NCBI RefSeq assembly: GCF_001861355.1
Contig: NZ_MASN01000060.1
Coordinates: forward strand, 1-64,000
Source of the DNA: Natrialba sp. SSL1
Lineage (GTDB): Archaea > Halobacteriota > Halobacteria > Halobacteriales > Natrialbaceae
Direction: 5' to 3'
Length of the DNA stretch: 64,000 nt
Numbering within the stretch: the first letter of the stretch is position 1; each line of letters opens with the position of its first letter. The notes under the pieces are model-generated. The model had not been told where the DNA came from. It did no database searches and saw only the letters and a program-made list of their open reading frames with translations. The translations under genes were made by a program, and so were the position numbers. Below, piece after piece: positions 18,244-28,185 of this stretch.

Positions 18244-19884
18244 ATGACCGGAGACGACCCACGCGAGGAGCGGGGACCGGAGTTCGAGTTCGATTCCGAT
18301 TCCGATCTCGAGGACGAAGGCGAAGGCGAAGACGAACGCGCAGGCCTTCGAACCGATGGCGGCGCAGCGGGCGCTGACGATGTCGCGCTCGACCCCTGGG
18401 GTTCCTCGACCGTCTCCGACTACCGCAAGCTGTTCGAGGAGTTCGGCATCGAGGAGTTCGACGACGTGCTGCCGGAGGTTCCTCACCCACACTACCTGAT
18501 GCGCCGGGGCGTCATCTTCGGCCAGCGCGACTACCGACCCGTCGTCGAGGCGCTCCAGAACGACGAGCCCGCGGCCGTCCTCTCCGGGTTCATGCCGACC
18601 GGCGACCCGCACATCGGCCACAAACTCGTCTTCGACGAGATCATCTGGCACCAGCAACAGGGCGCAGACGCCTACGCGCTGATCGCCGACCTGGAGGCGA
18701 ACTCGGCCCGGGGCATGTCCTGGGAGGAGATCGACGAACACGCCCGCAGCTACCTGCTCTCCCTGCTCGCGCTCGGCTTCGACCCCGAAGACGGCGACCT
18801 CTACCGCCAGTCGACCAACCGCGAAGTACAGGACCTCGCGTTCGATCTCGGTGCCGAGGCCAACTTCTCCGAGTTCCAGGCGATCTACGGCTTCGACGGC
18901 GAAACCGACGTCTCGCACATGCAGTCGGTCGTCACCCAGATGGCAGATATTCTCTACCCGCAACTCGAGGAGCCGAAGCCGACCGTGATCCCCGTCGGCC
19001 CCGACCAGGATCCCCACGTCCGGCTAGCACGGGACCTCGCCGAACGGATGCGCTTCTTCAAGGTCTCGACGGCCTACGCCAGCTTCGAACTCGACGACGA
19101 GGAGCGCGACCTCGTCGCCCGGTTCCACGAGGAACTCGACCCCGCCGACTTCAACGACGACCAGCTCCGGTGTGTCCACGTCGCCGAGACCCTCGAGGAG
19201 ACGCCGCTCGCCGAACTCGAAATCGACGCAGAGGTCCTCGACTCCGTCCTGACGAAGCTGAACGAGGCCGGAATGGAACCGCTTCGCCCGCGAATCCGCT
19301 TTTCCGACCGGCGGGCGACCGAGGACGCCTTCGACGCCCTCATCGACGCCATCGACGGCGAGAAGCGCGTCTACGAGAACCACATCGACGCCTTCGACAT
19401 CGACCGCGCCGACGCTGAGGAACTGGCACGCGAGATCGAAGTCGACAACGGCGGCTACGGCTTCCAGCCGCCGTCGTCGATCTATCACCGCTTCATGACC
19501 GGCCTGACGGGCGGCAAGATGTCCTCCTCGGTGCCGGCCTCGCACATCTCGCTGCTCGACGACCCCGAAGACGGCTACGACAAGGTCAAGTCAGCGACGA
19601 CCGGTGGCCGCGAAACCGCCGAAGAACAGCGCGAGAAGGGAGGCAAGGCCGACGAGTGTCCGGTCTACGAGCTGTACGCCTACCTGCTCGCCGGCGACGA
19701 CGACGAGTTCGCAAAGCGCGTCTACGACGAGTGCGTCGGCGGCGAGCGCCTCTGTGGCGACTGCAAGGAACAGGCCGCACAGCTCATGAAGGAGTTCCTC
19801 GCGGAGCACCAGGAGAAACGCGCCGAAGTCGAGGAGCTACTCGAGCAGGCCGACATCGAACTCGAGTCGCCGCGGCGTCGATAG
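18244..19884 (+). CDS. trpS: Tryptophanyl-tRNA synthetase
   Basis: A 546-residue class I aminoacyl-tRNA synthetase that charges tRNA-Trp. The HIGH motif is intact (HIGH at 123-126 after MPTGDP) and the KMSKS loop reads KMSSS at 425-429. The first ~50 residues are a disordered Asp/Glu tail from hexamer repeats. An acidic insertion at about 285-410 (EERDLVARFHEELD onward) is typical of haloarchaeal TrpRS and makes it longer than the ~370 residues usual in other archaea. ATG 18244 is chosen because longer frames run into the divergent moxR gene. Confidence 0.96.
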   Translation: MTGDDPREERGPEFEFDSDSDLEDEGEGEDERAGLRTDGGAAGADDVALDPWGSSTVSDYRKLFEEFGIEEFDDVLPEVPHPHYLMRRGVIFGQRDYRPVVEALQNDEPAAVLSGFMPTGDPHIGHKLVFDEIIWHQQQGADAYALIADLEANSARGMSWEEIDEHARSYLLSLLALGFDPEDGDLYRQSTNREVQDLAFDLGAEANFSEFQAIYGFDGETDVSHMQSVVTQMADILYPQLEEPKPTVIPVGPDQDPHVRLARDLAERMRFFKVSTAYASFELDDEERDLVARFHEELDPADFNDDQLRCVHVAETLEETPLAELEIDAEVLDSVLTKLNEAGMEPLRPRIRFSDRRATEDAFDALIDAIDGEKRVYENHIDAFDIDRADAEELAREIEVDNGGYGFQPPSSIYHRFMTGLTGGKMSSSVPASHISLLDDPEDGYDKVKSATTGGRETAEEQREKGGKADECPVYELYAYLLAGDDDEFAKRVYDECVGGERLCGDCKEQAAQLMKEFLAEHQEKRAEVEELLEQADIELESPRRR

Positions 19885-19981
19885 CGGACGACGATCCCGT
19901 CGCACTCGAGAAGGCGACGCTCCCCGGTTGGCCGGTATCTGTTTTCCCGACAACAGCGTTATATTTTGGCGTCTGACGAAG

Positions 19982-19988
19982 TTATATA
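19982..19988 (+). promoter_or_regulatory. TATA box for the 20017 gene
   Basis: TTATATA is centred about 32 nt before the ATG at 20017, predicting a leader of only a few nucleotides. A second AT-rich element (GTTATATTTT) lies at about 19959-19968. Confidence 0.6.
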
Positions 19989-20016
19989 GGTGCGTTCGTG
20001 AAAGCACCCCTAACGG

Positions 20017-21549
20017 ATGCCCGCCTCTCGCCCTCCTGGCTCGTCCGATTCGACCGACGGCGCGGACGATCTCTTGCGCTGTGCGGACGTTCTCGGTACC
20101 TTCGGCGTGACGGCAACTGACCTCCGGCCAGCACAGCCTCACGAGAGCGGCGGAGTCGACGATCTCGCGAGCGCGCTGGCCGCGGAACTCGAGTCCGGTC
20201 GAAATCGAACCGCCGTGCTCCGCCAGCTAATCACCGAGAGCGAGCGCGGGCTCACCTGTTCGGCCCGCTACGCACAGGAGGCACTGGAGCGCGAACTCAT
20301 CACCGTCTTCGACGCCATCGGGTGGTCGTTCCAGTGCAAGGAGGTTACCGCGGCACTGCGGTCGGCCGAGCGGTTCCACCTGCAGGCGACCGACTACCGG
20401 GGCCGGCAACGCGAGACGACGGTCGAGTATCCAGACACGCCGCTCGGCACCGACAACCTGCCGGCGATCCTGCAGGCGATCAACGCCTCGATTCTGGCCG
20501 GCACCGACGCGCAGTTCGTCCTCCTCTCTACGGGCGTCGATCGCTGGCGCGCCGCGCTCGTCGAGGCGGGTGCACTCGAGTCCCTTCGTGACCGGTACGG
20601 TGAGCGGATCGAGATCGGTGTGGATGGCGAGCCACTGCTGCCCGAGCACGGGGTGGCGGCGTACGTGCCCGACGAATCGGGAGGGGACTCGAGTACCGTG
20701 CCCGATGGCGAGGGACCGTGGCCCGACTGGGCGGAGGGTCGCGAACGAGAACGGGGGCGGAAGCGGGGACAGGAGCAGGGTCGTGGGCAGGGACAGGGGC
20801 AGGGGCAGGGAAGCGGACAACAGCGTGGCCGAGACCGCGACCGAAGCCGAGACAAGGACAGTATACAACCAACGCTAGACGAGTTTGGGTCGCTGATCGA
20901 GGAGGCGGAGGGAGACGACGAGGGTGCCAAGGTGGGTGACGTGTCATCGACCTCATCGCCGTCCACTCCGTCCGCTGGCGATTCGTCAACTAAGACGACC
21001 GGGACGACAGCGGCTAGCGGCGAATTCGAACTCCGCGGCTCGCCGAGTGTGTCGCGGGTGAGCGACGGAAGTGACGGAAGTGGTGGGAGTGACGGAAGTG
21101 ATAGGAGTGTCGAGGAGGACAGCGCACGACATCTCGAAGCCGAAACGAGTGCTGGAACTGCACTCGAGGGATTCGATCGTGTGTCAGATGAATCGGGCCA
21201 GGAGACGACGGACACCGACGGCTTCGGCTCGCTCTCGGGCACCAGCACCACGGCCCGCGTCTCGAACGACTCCTTCGGCAGCGACGTCGAGTGGGAGACC
21301 GAAGACGACCGGTACCGTGCGCTGGGTGCCGCCCTCGGCGCAGGTGGGGCTGTGTCGGTTCGGGGGCTACTCGAGGACGACGAGTTCCTCCCCGAGTTGC
21401 CGGCAGCCGAGAAGGCGGAGACGCGTATCGAGTTCGCGGACGCGGTCGATCCGGCAGCAGTAACGCGGGCGAAGGCTGCTGCCGAGCAGTCGGGGTTCGT
21501 CTGGGTCGAATCGGGGTCGCTGGAGACGACGCGGGTGTCGAACTCGTAG
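20017..21549 (+). CDS. Haloarchaeal protein of unknown function with Gln/Gly/Arg-rich linker
   Basis: A 510-residue protein I do not recognise. The N-terminal ~215 residues form a globular alpha/beta domain (RNRTAVLRQLITESERGLTC, a FQCKEV segment, LPAILQAINASILAG). An Arg/Gly/Gln repeat region at about 240-290 looks nucleic-acid-binding-like. A long Ser/Thr/Gly/Asp linker follows, including a repeated SDGSDG unit near 345-370. A second small domain lies at about 425-505 (YRALGAALGAGGAVSVRGLL). There is no signal peptide or membrane helix. Its TATA box is strong and it stands alone between trpS and pheS. Confidence 0.75.
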   Translation: MPASRPPGSSDSTDGADDLLRCADVLGTFGVTATDLRPAQPHESGGVDDLASALAAELESGRNRTAVLRQLITESERGLTCSARYAQEALERELITVFDAIGWSFQCKEVTAALRSAERFHLQATDYRGRQRETTVEYPDTPLGTDNLPAILQAINASILAGTDAQFVLLSTGVDRWRAALVEAGALESLRDRYGERIEIGVDGEPLLPEHGVAAYVPDESGGDSSTVPDGEGPWPDWAEGRERERGRKRGQEQGRGQGQGQGQGSGQQRGRDRDRSRDKDSIQPTLDEFGSLIEEAEGDDEGAKVGDVSSTSSPSTPSAGDSSTKTTGTTAASGEFELRGSPSVSRVSDGSDGSGGSDGSDRSVEEDSARHLEAETSAGTALEGFDRVSDESGQETTDTDGFGSLSGTSTTARVSNDSFGSDVEWETEDDRYRALGAALGAGGAVSVRGLLEDDEFLPELPAAEKAETRIEFADAVDPAAVTRAKAAAEQSGFVWVESGSLETTRVSNS

Positions 21550-21937
21550 ACGGCGGAGAGTTCGGTCAGCGGAGTAATCGAGGGGGAGACGAGAAACTGC
21601 TGCGGACCATCGCGTGCGACCACTGTCACCGTCCCGCAACGCTTTTGGACCGCGCAGCGTATCGAACGCGTATGGCACCCGAATCCACCGCTCGTGCCAG
21701 CGTCGTGCGAAAGCCACAGCTCTCGTGTGCGGGATTCGGGTTCGTTTTTGCGGACTGAGTGACGGGCGGCGGACCCGCGGGACCCACATCGGGTTGACGC
21801 GGCGAAACCGGCCGCAGGGCGCACCGTTCGGTGTCGAGAGGATCAGTACCAGCCCCTCGGCCTCGAACCGCGCCACTGCAGCATCGGTCCGAGTCGGAAC
21901 CGCTAACTGACCACCACGCAGCCATCTATACAAGCGA
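21550..21937. other. 388-bp gap before pheS
   Basis: No convincing gene. A 28-codon frame at 21672-21758 follows an ACGCTTTTGG stretch, but its product has no recognisable features. I see no tRNA arm pattern and no clear TATA box close to the pheS start; TCTATACAAG at about 21925-21934 is too near the ATG for normal spacing. Confidence 0.4.
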
Positions 21938-23446
21938 ATGCAACTACCAGCAGCACAGGTCGCGGTCTTAGAGGCCGCGAGCGCGGACGAAGCAACGTCC
22001 GTCGACGCCCTCGCCGAGGCGACCGACCTGCCCCCGGAGACCGTCACCGGCGCGGTCTTCGAACTCGAAGCGGAGGGGCTCGTCACCGTCTCGGAATGCG
22101 TCGACGAAACGATCACGCTCACCGACGAAGGACGCGAGTACGCCGAGAGCGAACTCCCCGAAATCAGCCTCTACGAGGCCGCACTCGAGGCCGGTGCCGA
22201 CGACGACCCCGTCTCGATGGGGCAGGTCATCGGCGCGTCCGGACTCGAGGGCAACGCCGTCGACATCGCGCTCTCGAACTACGCGCGCAAGGGGTACGGA
22301 CAGATCGACAGCGGCGAGATCACCGCGGACCCGGACGCCGATCCGGCGAGCGACGAGGAGGCGACTGCACTCGAGTCCCTCGCCGCAGACGAGAACCTCG
22401 ACGACGCCGCAGTTCGTGATCAACTCGAGCGGCGCGGCCTACTCGAGATTTCCGAGACGACGGTCCGCGAAGTCACGCTCACCGACGACGGCGTGACGGA
22501 ACTGATGGCGGGACTCGAGACGGCCGAAACGGTCGGCCAGGTGACGCCCGAGCTCCTGACCGGCGGCGAGTGGGAAGACGTCGAGTTCGCCGAGTACAAC
22601 GTCGAAGCCGACGCAGAGCAGTTCGAGGGCGGCCGCGTGCACATCCTGCGCCAGACGGCCGACCGCGTGAAGGACGTGCTCGTCGGCATGGGCTTCCAGG
22701 AGATGGAAGGTCCGCACGTCGACGCGGACTTCTGGATCAACGACTGTCTGTTCATGCCCCAGGACCACCCCGCTCGCACGCACTGGGACCGGTTCGCCCT
22801 GGAGCAGCCGACGCACATCGATGACCTCCCCGAGGACCTCGTCGCAGACGTCGAGCGAGCACACAGGGAGGGCGTCGGCCCGGACGGCGAGGGCTATCAC
22901 TCGCCGTGGGACGAGGACTTCGCACGAGCGCTCGCGCTTCGCGGTCACACGACCTCGCTGTCGACACGGTATCTCTCCGGCGAGGAAATCGGCGAGATAG
23001 AACCGCCCGCGCGCTTCTTCAGCGTCGAGAAAGTCTACCGCAACGACACCCTCGATCCGACGCACCTGCTGGAGTTCTTCCAGATCGAGGGCTGGGTGAT
23101 GGCCGAGGACCTCTCGGTCCGTGACCTGATGGGCACCTTCGAGGAGTTCTACGCCCAGTTCGGCATCGAGGACATCCAGTTCAAGCCCCACTACAACCCC
23201 TACACCGAGCCGTCGTTCGAACTGTTCGGGACCCATCCGACGACTGGCGAGCTGGTGGAGATCGGTAACTCGGGCATCTTCCGCGAGGAGATGTTAGAGC
23301 CGCTGGGCGTCGAGTGTGACGTGATGGCCTGGGGGCTCGCCCTCGAGCGACTGCTCATGCTGATGTACGGCTTCGAGGACATCCGAGACATCCACGGCAC
23401 GCTGTGTGACCTGGAACTGCTTCGCGAGACGGAGGTGACCTACTGA
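21938..23446 (+). CDS. pheS: Phenylalanyl-tRNA synthetase alpha subunit
   Basis: A 502-residue class II catalytic subunit that charges tRNA-Phe as (alpha-beta)2. Residues about 1-190 hold tandem winged-helix-like tRNA-binding modules (LEAASADEATSVDALAEATD). The catalytic core runs from about 230 to the end, with motif 2 around FFSVEKVYRNDTLD and motif 3 in MAWGLALERLLMLMYG. The FEDIRDIHG segment near the C-terminus is conserved in archaeal PheS. Its TGA overlaps the pheT ATG by one base, so the two are co-transcribed and coupled. Confidence 0.96.
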   Translation: MQLPAAQVAVLEAASADEATSVDALAEATDLPPETVTGAVFELEAEGLVTVSECVDETITLTDEGREYAESELPEISLYEAALEAGADDDPVSMGQVIGASGLEGNAVDIALSNYARKGYGQIDSGEITADPDADPASDEEATALESLAADENLDDAAVRDQLERRGLLEISETTVREVTLTDDGVTELMAGLETAETVGQVTPELLTGGEWEDVEFAEYNVEADAEQFEGGRVHILRQTADRVKDVLVGMGFQEMEGPHVDADFWINDCLFMPQDHPARTHWDRFALEQPTHIDDLPEDLVADVERAHREGVGPDGEGYHSPWDEDFARALALRGHTTSLSTRYLSGEEIGEIEPPARFFSVEKVYRNDTLDPTHLLEFFQIEGWVMAEDLSVRDLMGTFEEFYAQFGIEDIQFKPHYNPYTEPSFELFGTHPTTGELVEIGNSGIFREEMLEPLGVECDVMAWGLALERLLMLMYGFEDIRDIHGTLCDLELLRETEVTY

Positions 23447-25164
23447 TGCCAACGGTCGATATCGACCCAGACGAACTGCGCGACCTGACGGGCCACGACG
23501 ACGTGGGCGACGAACAACTCAAAGACGACCTGTTCGGCCTCGGACTCGAGTTCGAGGGCCGCACCGAGGACGGCGCGTTCGAACTCGAGTTCGCGCCGGA
23601 TCGCCTCGACCGCCTCTCGGTCGAGGGCGTGGCGCGGTCGCTTCGCTACCAGTACGGCGACGCCCGCGGCGTGCACGTTCCCTCGACGAACTCGGCGGAG
23701 TGGACGATCACAGTCGACGACTCCGTGCCGGACGAGCGCCCGTACGTAACTGGCGCGGTGATCCGCGACGTCAGTCTGGACGAGGATGGACTCGACTCGC
23801 TCATCCAGTTACAGGAGAAACTGCACGCGACGATGGGACGCAAGCGTGCGAAGGGCGCAATCGGGATTCACGATCTGACGATGTTAAAAGGGTCGTCGGC
23901 TACCGACACCGATACTCCTACCATCGAGTACGTCGGCGTCGAACCCGACGAGGACCGCTTCGTCCCGCTCGATTCGGACGCCGAACTGACGCCCGCCGAG
24001 GTCCTGGAGGAGCACGACACGGGCCGCACCTACGCGGATCTCGTCAGCGAGTACGAACGCTACCCAGCGATTTACGACGACATCGGCCTGTTCTCGTTCC
24101 CGCCCGTCATCAACGGCCGCCGGACCGAGGTGTCGACGGAGTCCCGGGATCTGTTCGTCGAGATGACCGGCACCGACCAGTGGACGATCGACAAGATGCT
24201 GAACATCGTCTGCTACGCGCTCGCGGCCCGCGGCGCGACGATCGAAGATGTGACCGTTGAGTACGACGATCGCGAAATCGTCCGTCCGGATCTCTCGACG
24301 AAGACGAAATCCGTCCCGCACAAGCGTATCGAGACGATTCTGGGACTCAACCTCGATCCGGACGAAGTGGTCGACCTGGCAGAACGGTCCGGACTCGAAG
24401 CCACAAAAGAAGACGGCGAAGACGCCGGCGAACTCGTCTACGAGTTCACCATCCCACCCTACCGCGTCGACGTGCTCCACCCGCTCGACGTCATCGACGA
24501 CCTCGGCCGAGCCTACGGCTTCAACGAACTCGAGCCGGAGTACCCCGATGTAGGCACTGTCGGCGGTCGCCACGAGCGCTCCCGACTCGAGGACGCCGCG
24601 CGCACGCAACTCGTCGGCCTCGGCTTCGAGGACCTGCTCAACTTCCACATGATCAGCGAGGAGGAGAACTACGAGCGCCTCGACGTGTCTCCCGACGCGA
24701 ACGTCTACGGCGCTGGCGAGGCCGCGACGATCAAGGAACCCTACAGCGAGGACTTCACAATGTTGCGGACGTGGGTCATGCCGTCGCTTCTGATGGTCTT
24801 AGAGCGCAACACCCACCGTGCGTACCCACAGCACCTCGCGGAAATCGGCTTCACCGCCGCCGTCGATGAGTCCGAGAACACCGGCGTTACCGAACAGCGC
24901 CACGTCGGTGCCGTGCTCGCGAACCACGACGCCGGCTACGAGGACGCCAAGGCGCGCCTGCAGGCGCTGGCGCGACGCTTCGACGTGGAACTCGAGACGC
25001 CGCCGACCGAGCACCCGACCTTCATCTCGGGTCGGACGGCTGCCGTCGTCATCGACGGCGAGGAAGTCGGCGTCATCGGCGAGGTCCACCCGAAGGTGCT
25101 CGTCGAGCACGACCTCGAGGTGCCGGTTGCGGCGTTCGAGTTCGAGCTGGCGGCGCTGCAGTAG
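23446..25164 (+). CDS. pheT: Phenylalanyl-tRNA synthetase beta subunit
   Basis: A 572-residue archaeal-type PheT. The family order is visible: an N-terminal B1-like part, a B3/B4 editing domain at about 95-255 (ERYPAIYDDIGLFSFPPVIN), a B5 domain at about 270-345 (LGLNLDPDEVVDLAERSGLE, PPYRVDVLHPLDVIDDLGRA) and a catalytic-like core to the end. It lacks the EMAP-like N-terminal tRNA-binding domain and C-terminal anticodon domain of bacterial PheT, which is normal for archaea. It ends 24 bp from the convergent peptidase gene. Confidence 0.96.
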   Translation: MPTVDIDPDELRDLTGHDDVGDEQLKDDLFGLGLEFEGRTEDGAFELEFAPDRLDRLSVEGVARSLRYQYGDARGVHVPSTNSAEWTITVDDSVPDERPYVTGAVIRDVSLDEDGLDSLIQLQEKLHATMGRKRAKGAIGIHDLTMLKGSSATDTDTPTIEYVGVEPDEDRFVPLDSDAELTPAEVLEEHDTGRTYADLVSEYERYPAIYDDIGLFSFPPVINGRRTEVSTESRDLFVEMTGTDQWTIDKMLNIVCYALAARGATIEDVTVEYDDREIVRPDLSTKTKSVPHKRIETILGLNLDPDEVVDLAERSGLEATKEDGEDAGELVYEFTIPPYRVDVLHPLDVIDDLGRAYGFNELEPEYPDVGTVGGRHERSRLEDAARTQLVGLGFEDLLNFHMISEEENYERLDVSPDANVYGAGEAATIKEPYSEDFTMLRTWVMPSLLMVLERNTHRAYPQHLAEIGFTAAVDESENTGVTEQRHVGAVLANHDAGYEDAKARLQALARRFDVELETPPTEHPTFISGRTAAVVIDGEEVGVIGEVHPKVLVEHDLEVPVAAFEFELAALQ

Positions 25165-25188
25165 GCCGCAGCTCTCTTTTCGTGGTGG

Positions 25189-28185
25189 CTACCTGACCTC
25201 GCCGTACGTTCGCACCAGTTCTCCGTCAGCGTAGCGGCGCTGTTCGAAGCCGAGCGCGTTACACAGCAGGGTGTGGCCCATGAACGACACCGCGTAGTCA
25301 GCCATCCCGAACGGGTGCAGTTCGGTCTGCTGGGCGGGCGGGAGCACCGAGCCGACGACGGCAATCTCGCCGTCGCTCCCATCGGCGGGGAGGATGCCCG
25401 CAGCGACACCCGACTCGAGTTGGGTCGATTCGCCGTCCTGCAGCGCGGCCGTGGTGAACGTGCCGGCAACCGAGCCGCCGGCAGCCTCGAAGGCGTCCGC
25501 ATCGACGATGGTCGCGGGCTGGTCGACGCCGGTCGTGTAGCCGAGCTGTGAGCCCTTCCAGATCTCCTGCTGGCGGGTTCTGATCCCGGCGAGTAACGGG
25601 TGGTCGAAGTCCCGATCCTCCAGGTTGGCGAACGGCACGAGGATGTTCGCGATGTCGTCGCCGTCGAGATCCGCGACTGCGCCGATATCGAGTACCCCGA
25701 GCAGGTTGACACCCGAGTCCGTAAGGACGAGGTCGCCGCCGGCCTCGACGAAGTCCTCGAGTGCGCCGATGTAGCTCGGATCGTCGATGCCGTCGTCGTG
25801 GGAGACGACGACCTTGTCGTAGTGGCGCATGCCGGAGTTCCCCCGGAGCAGTCGGCCGACGCTGACGTGGTGGACGCTCATGCCGTCCACGTCGCCGTCG
25901 ACGACGTCGTCGTCGAGGTCCGCGAAGAACTCCATCGGGTTGACCGAGTACTCGCGCTGCTCGTAGCCGAGCACCTCCACAGGGTCCGGAATCTCCTCGT
26001 CGTCCGCCACGTCGACGACCGTCGTGAGGACGTTGAGTTCGGCGTCGCTCTCCGCCTCGATGGTCCACTGGCCCGCCTCGGGTTGGCGGACGAAGACCTC
26101 CTCGAAGTCGTGCGTTCGTGCGGCCGAATTTCGCGGGTCCGCCTTCGCGTCGATGTCGATTTCGTGGACGACGGTTCCGTCGGGATTTCGGACGCGAACG
26201 GCCCCCTCGGTCGCGTTCCCGACGCCCTCGAGGTCGACGAACAGCGAGTGAGAGTCCGCGGTCGTCTCGGCGCTGAGCTGTGACTGGGTACCAGGACCCG
26301 GCTGGACGACCTCGTGGTGGCGCTGGACCGACGTTGCGCGGTCCTGACCCTGCCCGCTGCCCTGTCCGGGGCTGCCGCGTCCGGGATTGCCGCTGCCGGG
26401 CTGGTCGTCGGTGTGTGGGAGATCCGCCGAGGTACGCGTCAGTTCGTCCGTCGTGACGTAGGCAGTGTCCTGGCCACCGGTTTCGACGGTCGCGTTCGTC
26501 TCGCGGGCCGTCATTGCAGCATACTCGCGCATCGAGATCCGGTAGGCCTCCTCGTAGTGGCGCGTCCAGTAGGGCATCCACTCCTTCTGGGCCTCGACGT
26601 AGTGGTTCGAGAGGATGATCTCCGGCGCGACGGTGATCGCACCGAGTCCACCGAACTCCTCGGGCTGGCCGGCCCAGCCGAGGAAGCCGCCGGTGATCTG
26701 GTAGGACAGCGAGTCGTAGATCGTCCCCCAGTCGAACAGGCCGCCGTAGCTGTCGCCGTCCGGCACGAACGGGAAGCCGTACATCTCCTCGCCGGCCGTC
26801 GCGATGTCGTCCGCGACCGCGTCGATGTCTTCCCAGAACTCCTGCATTCCTTCGCCGATCTGGATATTGACCTCGTCCAAGTCGTGCGTGCCGTCGTGGT
26901 CGAACGGCGCGTTCGTCTCGAGGTTGAACACCATGTGATCGGCGGTGTACATCCCGTGGTAGTCACAGAGGAACGCCACGTTGTCGTACTCGCGGAAGTG
27001 CTCGACGATGGCGAGTGAGTCAGGCACGAGGTCGTGGAACTCCTCTGGCGCGCCCTCCGGTTCGGCCGGCCGGAAGCTCGGATTCGTCCACCCCATCGTC
27101 GGATACTGACGGTTGGTGTCGACCGGCTGCCCCTCGAACGTGCTCGCGTTGCCACGCTGGAAGTTAGTATTGTGCTCTGCAACCCACGGAATCTCGGTCT
27201 GTGGCTTGCGCGAAACCCAGCCGTCCGGGTTCGTGAACAGGAACAGCAAGACGATATCGTCGAGCAGGTGCTCGAAATCGTCCGCCTCGCCGCGTGCGAT
27301 TTCCTCGATCAGCCGACAGCCAGCCTCCGTTCCCGCCCGCTCGTCACCGTGAATGTTGAGCGAGTAGACGACCTTCTCCTTTGCGGCGAACGACGAGTCG
27401 TCCTGCACGTCGTTCGTGACCTCGGCGACATAGATGTCGCGCGGATCGGGATCCTCGCCGGTGTACAGGTTCGTCCACCCTGGCGACTCGCCGATCGACT
27501 GGACTCGAACGCGGTCCGAGTGCGTGTCCTCGATGTACTCGAGTGCCTGGACCGTCTCCTCGTAGGCGATGTACTCGCGCGCCTCTTCGATCGGCGGGAA
27601 GACGCCGTCCGCGTAGGGCTCCTCGAGTGTCCACCAGGGGTTGGCACCGGGTGCGAACTCCATTGCGTCGATACCATCACCGTCATCGCCATCGCCCAGC
27701 GCGAGCACGTCCTCGACCTCCGCCGCCGTGAGGTGTGCGTGTGCGGACAGCGTCGGCGATTCGCGGGTGACCGCCTTCGGTGCGCGCGAGAGTTCCGGAT
27801 CTGGCTCCTCCCCGTACTCGTCCGCGAACGCGTCGAAGGCGTCCTGGTCGGTGAAGACGATGCTGGTCGCGGCTTCGTACGCCTCGGGCGTGTGATTGAT
27901 GACGTACTCGAGTTCGTCGCTGAGGACGTCGTCGCTCACGTCGGCGGTGGCGCTCCCGGGGAATGCGAGGGCAGCGCCGGTCGCTGCAGAGAGGCTGAGG
28001 AACGTTCGGCGGTCGATCGAAGAGTCGTCGTCGAAGCTCCCGACGGGCGTCTCTGCGGTGGCAGTGTCAGACGAGAGCGGCGGTTGTGATTCGTCGTCGG
28101 TCGAGTGGCGAAGAGTCTCGTCTGTGGCGTTTGGATCGTCAGCGGTACGCTGCGGGTCAGTCTCGTTGTCTACATTGTGTGACAT
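25189..28185 (-). CDS. Tat-exported M14 zinc carboxypeptidase with C-terminal amidotransferase-like region
   Basis: A 998-residue secreted metallopeptidase. A long acidic pre-region is followed by a Tat motif (RRTFLSLSA) at 59-67 and a cleavage-like Ala-rich segment near 80. The M14 domain spans about 205-560: His279 and Glu282 in NIHGDERAG and His410 in CDYHGM are the expected zinc ligands. A Gly/Ser/Gln linker near 605-635 leads to a beta-rich pre-peptidase C-terminal-like domain. A final ~260 residues resemble a class I glutamine amidotransferase or ThuA-like fold (DKVVVSHDDG, FVEAGGDLVLTDSG) without an obvious catalytic Cys. Probably degrades peptides outside the cell. Confidence 0.88.
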   Translation of the reverse strand: MSHNVDNETDPQRTADDPNATDETLRHSTDDESQPPLSSDTATAETPVGSFDDDSSIDRRTFLSLSAATGAALAFPGSATADVSDDVLSDELEYVINHTPEAYEAATSIVFTDQDAFDAFADEYGEEPDPELSRAPKAVTRESPTLSAHAHLTAAEVEDVLALGDGDDGDGIDAMEFAPGANPWWTLEEPYADGVFPPIEEAREYIAYEETVQALEYIEDTHSDRVRVQSIGESPGWTNLYTGEDPDPRDIYVAEVTNDVQDDSSFAAKEKVVYSLNIHGDERAGTEAGCRLIEEIARGEADDFEHLLDDIVLLFLFTNPDGWVSRKPQTEIPWVAEHNTNFQRGNASTFEGQPVDTNRQYPTMGWTNPSFRPAEPEGAPEEFHDLVPDSLAIVEHFREYDNVAFLCDYHGMYTADHMVFNLETNAPFDHDGTHDLDEVNIQIGEGMQEFWEDIDAVADDIATAGEEMYGFPFVPDGDSYGGLFDWGTIYDSLSYQITGGFLGWAGQPEEFGGLGAITVAPEIILSNHYVEAQKEWMPYWTRHYEEAYRISMREYAAMTARETNATVETGGQDTAYVTTDELTRTSADLPHTDDQPGSGNPGRGSPGQGSGQGQDRATSVQRHHEVVQPGPGTQSQLSAETTADSHSLFVDLEGVGNATEGAVRVRNPDGTVVHEIDIDAKADPRNSAARTHDFEEVFVRQPEAGQWTIEAESDAELNVLTTVVDVADDEEIPDPVEVLGYEQREYSVNPMEFFADLDDDVVDGDVDGMSVHHVSVGRLLRGNSGMRHYDKVVVSHDDGIDDPSYIGALEDFVEAGGDLVLTDSGVNLLGVLDIGAVADLDGDDIANILVPFANLEDRDFDHPLLAGIRTRQQEIWKGSQLGYTTGVDQPATIVDADAFEAAGGSVAGTFTTAALQDGESTQLESGVAAGILPADGSDGEIAVVGSVLPPAQQTELHPFGMADYAVSFMGHTLLCNALGFEQRRYADGELVRTYGEVR

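Noticed and set aside
21672-21758. A 28-codon frame before pheS
   Set aside because: It ends in an odd CAGFGFVFAD sequence but has no promoter spacing, no known family and is too short to support.
20394-21824. A 476-codon minus-strand open frame
   Set aside because: It is antisense to the 20017 gene, Ser/Pro/Arg-rich and without a promoter. The plus-strand gene has a strong TATA box and acidic composition.
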